A stretch of 64,000 nt of DNA from Pyrrhosoma nymphula (lineage: Eukaryota > Arthropoda > Insecta > Odonata > Coenagrionidae). Position 1 is the first letter of the stretch, and the number at the start of each line of letters is the position of its first letter. Below, piece after piece: positions 58,665 through 64,000 of the stretch. The position numbers and the translations under genes were made by a program. Under the pieces are notes generated by a model, which ran no database searches, had not been told where the DNA came from, and saw only the letters and a list, made by a program, of their open reading frames with translations. The stretch lies in the NCBI GenBank assembly GCA_963573305.1, contig OY754329.1, positions 14,661,200-14,725,199 on the forward strand, given 5' to 3'.

Positions 58665-59180
58665 TATTAAAATTATAAAATTATTAAAACATTATAAAAA
58701 ACGGCTGCAAAAAATAGCACTAAATTATAAAAACAAGATTTGATTTCGCTTCGTTGGATAAATATTCATTAATATCTGTAAATAACGTTTTATTACGAAT
58801 AGGTGTTAGTGATAATCTGCAAACACATCTGTCACCTGGTATTTTTTTATCAGTTGGTAAGTTTTGACCTTCAATTAAAACTTTCAATGCAGTCGGGGGC
58901 TGTATGTATACCTGTATATATTTGTTATGTTACACTGTCTAAACAGCCCCCGACTACAATGAAAATTTTATGTGAAGGTCAAACATTTACCAATTGTTAA
59001 AATGCATAGCAGGTGACAGATGTGGTTGCTGATTACCACCAACGCCTATCCATAATAAAACACTATAAACGGATAGTAATGAATATTTATTCAACGAAGC
59101 TAAAACCCATCTTGTTTTTATATTTTTAGCGCTATTTTTTTGCAGTCGTGCTTTTTAAATTTTTAATAATTTTATTATTC
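58665..59180. mobile_element. Foldback element (~515 bp)
   Basis: Long imperfect inverted arms 58665-58905 and 58941-59180 surround about 35 bp. The inner arms match well (AGTCGGGGGCTGT / ACAGCCCCCGACT, and ATCTGTCACCTG / CAGGTGACAGAT). The outer arms include GGCTGCAAAAAA and TATAAAAACAAG. No coding capacity. It looks like a non-autonomous DNA transposon of foldback type, superfamily unknown. Confidence 0.7.
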
Positions 59181-59924
59181 GTGTATTCCTTGCCCCCTTT
59201 CTTTGCTCGTGTGCAATGTGACGATGTAAATGGCGCCTTAAGTCGCGATCTGACACATCGTTATGGAGATAAACGCAATTTGTGAAGTTTCAAGAGGTTG
59301 GTAAATTACTACGCTTCCTAAGAGACTGGCGTTGGAATGGAAGATTAAGGCCAACCCATGCGCACAGCAGTATTATCTCTTTGGTTTTTCCTACCAAACA
59401 TAAGAAGGGTGCCGAGGTATTCTCCTTAACAGATGCAGCTGCAGGCCGTTAAGGCACCGAGGGTATTTATCACGCTGCTGACGCGACGGAGACTCGGCAA
59501 GCTCTTTGTCTTACCCCCTCTGTGCATCAGAACAAAGCCTTTCATTCACGCAACTATCTTGGAGTGACACTAATTATCCTGGGGCGTGTTCTTTGTGTCC
59601 TTTATTTCGTATTTAGCAATTTAATCATCTCCAACTCGGAATGATGAACTGATAATGGACATGATCTCTTTTTATTGTGACATTCTAAATATTCTCTATC
59701 CTGCTACTAATGCGAAGAGTAGCTTAGCTTTTTTTTAGGTCGTAGAATTACAACTTTGTATTTTCTACAAGAAGATGACGCACGTTTAATTTCAAAGTGA
59801 AGGAGAAAAAAATTAAACTTTTACATAGGATTAAATGAATCATTCCAAAAAAACGAGCAAATTTTATACACTATGTTGCAGTCAGTTGTTGCACATGAAG
59901 AGATAGGAGTGAAAACTGCTACTG

Positions 59925-60600
59925 CTGAAATACCGCTGGAATTCTGATTAACTGGATATGATACTAGAATTTTCGTTAAAATATGCCTTAAGCAAGAATG
60001 AGCATAACTTTACTTTGAAAAGAGCGGACGTGAGGAAGTTTATTGGCATTCTGTTGTTTAGCGGCTATCACACCTTACCTCAAACAAAATATTACTGGAG
60101 TAAGGACGCTGATAAAGGCGTTCCGATCGTACGTCAAACGATGTCCCGGAACCGTTTTGTTTAAATTAAAAAGTTCTTACACCTGTCAGATAACAGCAGT
60201 TTGGACAAAGGGGAAAGGTTTTCTAAGATACGTCCATACTTCGACGAGCTCAATTGAAGATTTCTACGGTTTGGTGCGTTTTCTCATAAATTATCTATTG
60301 ACGAGGAGATGGTACCTTATTTTGGCCGCCATTTCGCTAAAATGTTTATAAGAGGTAAACCAGTAAGATTTGGTATTAAATTGTGGTGTATAACATCTTT
60401 CTCAGGATATTTATATCAATTTTCTGCTTATAGGGGAGCATCCCAAAAAACTGATACCTCTTTGTGTTTAGGGGAAAGAGTAATAGTTGGCTTGACAAAA
60501 GATATTGAAATTACACGAAATCACTAATTGTATTTCGACAATTTTTTCACAATTCATTCTCTACTGGTTCTATTTCAGGAATAAAACAAGGTTTAATCAA
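59925..60600 (+). pseudogene. piggyBac transposase, broken and truncated
   Basis: Frames read MILEFSLKYALSKNEHNFTL, DVRKFIGILLFSGYHTLPQT, KYYWSKDADKGVPIVRQTMS and RNRFV, then a stop. In shifted frames follow FLHLSDNSSLDKGERFSKIR, SIDEEMVPYFGRHFAKMFIR, GKPVRFGIKLWCITSFSGYL and YFDNFFTIHSLLVLF. This is the DDE_Tnp_1_7 domain (D in SIDEEM and in YFDNFF). The N-terminal region before residue ~100 and the end, including the zinc finger, are missing. No TTAA-flanked termini were located. Confidence 0.8.
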
Positions 60601-60706
60601 TATTTAGTGTAATTTAAATATTTGTGTTGCAATAAAAAATGCTTTGTAAAAATAAAATAGTTCCGAAAAAAAAGAGATATCGACTCATTTGAACCGGAGA
60701 ACTCCC

Positions 60707-60728
60707 AACGTTGCGTATACGCAACGTT
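60707..60728. repeat. 22-bp perfect palindrome
   Basis: AACGTTGCGTATACGCAACGTT, about 110 bp after the piggyBac remnant. It could be a subterminal site of that element; function unknown. Confidence 0.7.
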
Positions 60729-60907
60729 TGACCAACGGCAAACTAAAAACGATAAAAATATATAAATCGATAATTTCCCTTATTTGAGTCTGTTTCATTG
60801 CTAATTCATAAAAATCTTTGGAATTTTTAAGTTATTAACATGCTTGGGATTTAATGGGTTAAGTTAAGCCATAAGTGCCTCGGGGAAACGTTTCCATTTA
60901 AAGTCTA

Positions 60908-61447
60908 TGTAGCAGTTACCAAGTAAATAAATAGTTTTGTTTTGTTGAAACTTTGGAAAAATTAATGATTATGAAACCAAAACTAAAATTTTATTCCAAA
61001 ACAAATGGTGGATTGCGCGAACGCAGTTGAACCGCTGTGAGGAGTCATCGTCTATTACGTGTACACGAAATAGAGTGCAAAAATTGAAGATTTTGAAGAC
61101 AAATCTTAAATAATAGACAAAAGCAAATCTAATGCGAAAAGTGAAGTTGCCAAGTAAATAAATTGTTTTGTTTTGCTGAAACAAAACAATTTAAAAATGC
61201 GAAATGTAGCAGTTGCCAAGTAAATAAATTATTTTGTTTTGCTGAAACTGTGGAAAAATTAATGATTATTGAACCAAAACTCAAATTTTAGTCCAAAACA
61301 AATGGTGGATTGCGCGAACGCAGTTGAACAGCTGCGAGGAGTCGTCGTCTATGTACTACGTATACACGAAATAGAGTGCAAAAATTGAAGATTTTGAAGA
61401 CAAATCTTAAATAATAGACAAAAGCAAATCTAATGCGAAAAGTGAAG
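60908..61447. repeat. Two-copy direct tandem repeat (~297-301 bp spacing)
   Basis: 60908-61146 and 61205-61447 are closely similar (TGTAGCAGTT(A/G)CCAAGTAAA at the start, GCGAAAAGTGAAG at the end), with small indels. 61147-61183 is a partial third start (TTGCCAAGTAAATAAATTG). Non-coding. Confidence 0.85.
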
Positions 61448-61509
61448 ACAAAATGCAAAAAATTAGTACTTTCAATAATCCGATAATAAAAGTTCCAAGT
61501 AAGTAAAAT

Positions 61510-63110
61510 GACTACAATTATCATCATGAGTCCAGGCAATTTACAAAAGTGAAAGAAGAAACCTTAACATCAAATCCAGTGCATTTCTTTTGGAAGTAAA
61601 TGTGGGATTAATAAGGACCAACATAGGGGCCATTAAAATAAAATTATTCTAATATAGCCGATTAATCCTTCTAGGTCATAAAAGCGTTTGCCAAATATTG
61701 TCCAAAATCGTCAAGGGATTTGTAATTATATAACGTAAATAAAAAGGATACATAGGATACAGTTACATAGATACAAATTACCGGTTTGCTATTTTTCCTT
61801 CCCGTGGAGCCAACGTCTGGATTTCCTTTCATTTCTAATATTGGGTGCGCTTCAAACCCATTAAATAAGCATTTCAGCACAATTTATGCCCACTCAAAGC
61901 AGTTCTTACTGCAATGCGAGTGATTTAAGAGCTGATAATTTCTTATACTTGCATTATGACCTAATATTTGCATTGCATTGCGCTTATCTGTCTGGAACCC
62001 TCGTTATTTATGATTCTTGTGATAACAGCACCCTTTTTTTTAGCAGAAACATTTTCTAGTTAAAAACAGATTTGAAAATTCATGTAGCATGTTTGTGAAA
62101 AATGACTACAATTATCATTTTTTCTGCCATATTTTAATAATAGATTCTAAAAACAAGAAATTTGCTGACTGAAGAAACTAAATGGACTATAGGAATGTAC
62201 AAGACGTTGTTCGTAACTAAGTAACGTAGACTTTCTAAACAATAATTTTTTTATTTTTTTAACTCATTAAATTTTTTTATGTCACGTTTTCGGCTAGCAT
62301 AATCGCGACTGTGGACGTAAAAAGTTTACAATTTTGCAAAGAGCTTGTCGAAAATGGCGAGATTTCCAGTTTACAGTGAATCTCAGGGATGATTTTGTTG
62401 ATCTTGCTGCTCCCTATCCCCAGAATCGTCCTAAACGCCCATGCATGCATTTTTACTCATGTGTATTCCCTTACCCCCGGGGACCTCTGTTTGAATTCGG
62501 GTGTGTGTTGACCCTCGCGCTGATGAGAGCCTTCGGTCTCTGTCCCCACACGGCCCAGTGGTCACGATCCGCTGCCGCATTCAGTGTCCTCCTCTCGCCT
62601 GGGGCTGTTACTTTCCCGTCCCTAACTTTTGTCCAACACCCCCCTGCCATACACGCTTTCAAGTTTCACATCTCCCCATCCCACGGCTCTTGTGACCCCT
62701 ACTACTGACCCTCGAACCAATTGCGTCCGCAGAGGGTACGATTGAATCGGTTCGTTGGGCAGACACACCGTCACCCTCGTTTCCTCCTCTCTATTTCTCA
62801 ATTCCCCCGAAATTCTTCCTCTGCTCTTTATTGAAAAATTCCTCCCTTGACAACCCTCTAAAATACCCAGCCGTCTGTCCCCATCTCCATGTTAGTACAA
62901 AGACTAATCAGACATGTTTGACGGTAGGTGTATGCACCTCCTCTCTTTTCCTTCAACTTCTCTTCCTCCTCTATAAACCAATGGAGGGTCAGGGCGGCAG
63001 TTTAGTCTGCGAAGGAATTCAAACAACTGCGGAACCGGCCGCGCAATAACTTCAATGCAGTCACCCGCTGATGGTCACAAAACTGTGTGGAATTCATGGT
63101 GAGCAAAATC
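61510..63110. other. Intergenic DNA, no feature recognised
   Basis: 62465-62710 is C/T-rich and unassigned. The open frame 62334-62708 has no recognisable domain. Confidence 0.5.
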
Positions 63111-63114
63111 ATTC

Positions 63115-63372
63115 GTCTTGAGTCTCTGTCCATTTGTGTAGTTGCAAAATACATATATATATGAACGGTCACTCTCCATTGTGATAATATCTGTGGTGTA
63201 GTAGTGCATGCTTGTGTGGCTTCGCATCGTGACAAGCATTAGCGATTTATGCTAATGCATAATTAGTCGTAGTTACACTAAATTTAGGGTATAGTGTAAT
63301 GCATGTTGGTGAATACCCACCCCCTGCCACACACCCCTGTGGTGGCTTGCAGGGTATTTTGTAGATGTAGAT
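63115..63372 (+). mobile_element. Short retroposon with LINE-type 3' tail, second copy
   Basis: 258 bp, same start (GTCTTGAGTCTCTG) and same end (TGTAGATGTAGAT) as 15222-15477, with scattered differences and small indels. Its 3' portion resembles the LINE 3' hairpin at 53.2 kb. Confidence 0.65.
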
Positions 63373-63374
63373 AA

Positions 63375-63446
63375 GCCTGGACTGGGATTCGAACCCAGAC
63401 CCCGGGGTTTCACACCGAGTGCTCTAACCAGTTGAGGTACACAGGC
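63375..63446 (-). tRNA. tRNA-like sequence (pseudo-tRNA or SINE head)
   Basis: On the minus strand a 72-nt cloverleaf: acceptor GCCTGTG/TCCAGGC with mismatches, D arm ending GTTAGAGC, and a perfect T arm CTGGGTTCGAATCCCAG. The anticodon loop is TGTGAAA with G at position 33 and the anticodon stem pairs poorly. A normal tRNA identity cannot be assigned. Confidence 0.45.
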
Positions 63447-63474
63447 GTCCATGAAATTCACAGTGGTAGAAGAC

Positions 63475-63546
63475 GCCTGTGTAGCTTAACTCGTTAGAGC
63501 ACTCGGCGCGAAATCAAGGTATCTGGGTTCGAATCCCAGTCCAGGT
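63475..63546 (+). tRNA. tRNA-like sequence, divergent partner
   Basis: A 72-nt cloverleaf with perfect T arm CTGGGTTCGAATCCCAG, anticodon stem CTCGG/TCAAG and loop CGCGAAA (no U33), the same loop as the tRNA-like units at 4899 and 5367. It lies 28 bp from, and opposite to, the previous one. Confidence 0.45.
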
Positions 63547-63549
63547 GAA

Positions 63550-64000
63550 CGATTTTGTTCACTGCGTATTCTGCGGAGGAAGGTATTTAGACAATGACTC
63601 TACACACACTTTAAAAAGAGAGCATATGAGGAAGAGCTCTGCGCTCTAGAGATTGGAGAGGAAGAAGGACATGAAATGGATGAAGAGATCTAGGGGAGAG
63701 TGCGAATATTCACCCATACGGTGTAATACCGAAAAAAAGATCGAAACGCGAACTGGACTTAACTTTATTGGACGACTCCCAAGCGAAAACCACACGCCAT
63801 GATTCTTCCTAGGCCAAGAATATCATAAGTTAAATATTGTCTGTAAAAACGTACACAGCAAACCCTGAACTAGAACTCAAATAACTTCTGAAATGGCCAA
63901 GTTGTTGTTATTACTGCTCATACTGTAGTTATTCACTCGGTTACCACATTTTTTTTGTTTCGTAACTTTACGGGATTTGCCTTGCATAAGCGTCTTCCAT
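63550..64000. other. Intergenic DNA
   Basis: Nothing recognised except a short phrase TAGGGGAGAGTG at about 63690 that resembles the pogo-type terminus at 45818. Confidence 0.4.

Noticed and set aside
63685..63700. TAGGGGAGAGTG similar to the pogo-type terminus at 45818
   Set aside because: Only about 12 bases match, the sequences then diverge and no inverted partner is present.
1..64000. CRISPR arrays, rRNA genes, bacterial operons
   Set aside because: No spaced short-repeat array, no rRNA signature and no dense prokaryotic coding; the window is eukaryotic and transposon-rich.

Overview
The window looks like transposon-dense, AT-rich intergenic DNA from an arthropod, most likely an insect. 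The reasons are: an insect-type Ty3/gypsy element primed by tRNA-Lys; abundant Penelope-like elements (PLEs) carrying hammerhead-ribozyme motifs; a CR1-like LINE with a (TAGATG)n tail; Transib, piggyBac and pogo/Tigger transposons; and spliceosomal introns inside the Transib gene. No host protein-coding gene was recognised, and nothing bacterial is present.

Layout. 1-4326: an LTR retrotransposon whose two LTRs look identical where both are visible. An internal deletion joins Gag in frame to the C-terminal half of integrase. 4327-6200: an unusual cluster of palindromes joined by (TA)n tracts, including a 236-bp perfect palindrome with a hammerhead-like core on each strand. 9.3-14.3 kb: decayed LINE pieces and a small pogo-type MITE. 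14.5-17.3 kb: an old PLE with an inverted duplicate terminus, a 10-bp target duplication and other repeats nested inside. 19.9-21.6 kb: a broken copy of a transposase-like gene. 23.4-27.1 kb: LINE fragments, a 621-bp MITE and a PLE tail. 27.2-38.3 kb: mostly featureless AT-rich DNA. 38.4-40.2 kb: a PLE with hammerhead motifs at both ends and a 3 x 178-bp tandem array. 40,324-45,267: a complete Transib transposon with 828-bp terminal inverted repeats, RSS-like CACAGTG ends, a CGTCG target duplication and a seven-exon RAG1-like transposase gene with one visible lesion. 45.8-47.0 kb: a broken pogo/Tigger transposase. 49.1-51.3 kb: a LINE interrupted by another PLE. 53.2-56.7 kb: a nearly intact CR1-like LINE with an SGNH-esterase ORF1 and an EN-RT ORF2. 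58.6-61.5 kb: a foldback element, a broken piggyBac and a tandem duplication. 63.1-63.6 kb: a short repeat sharing the LINE's 3' tail, next to two divergent tRNA-like sequences.

The most interesting material is of two kinds. First, the RAG1-relative Transib has unusually long inverted repeats. Second, three independent PLE copies share one architecture: outward-facing hammerhead motifs on inverted termini around a 5'-truncated GIY-YIG body, with 10-13 bp target duplications. Ten further hammerhead-like or degenerate motifs lie in or near other repeats. Some of these motifs carry a paired U3/A8 change in place of the canonical C3/G8.
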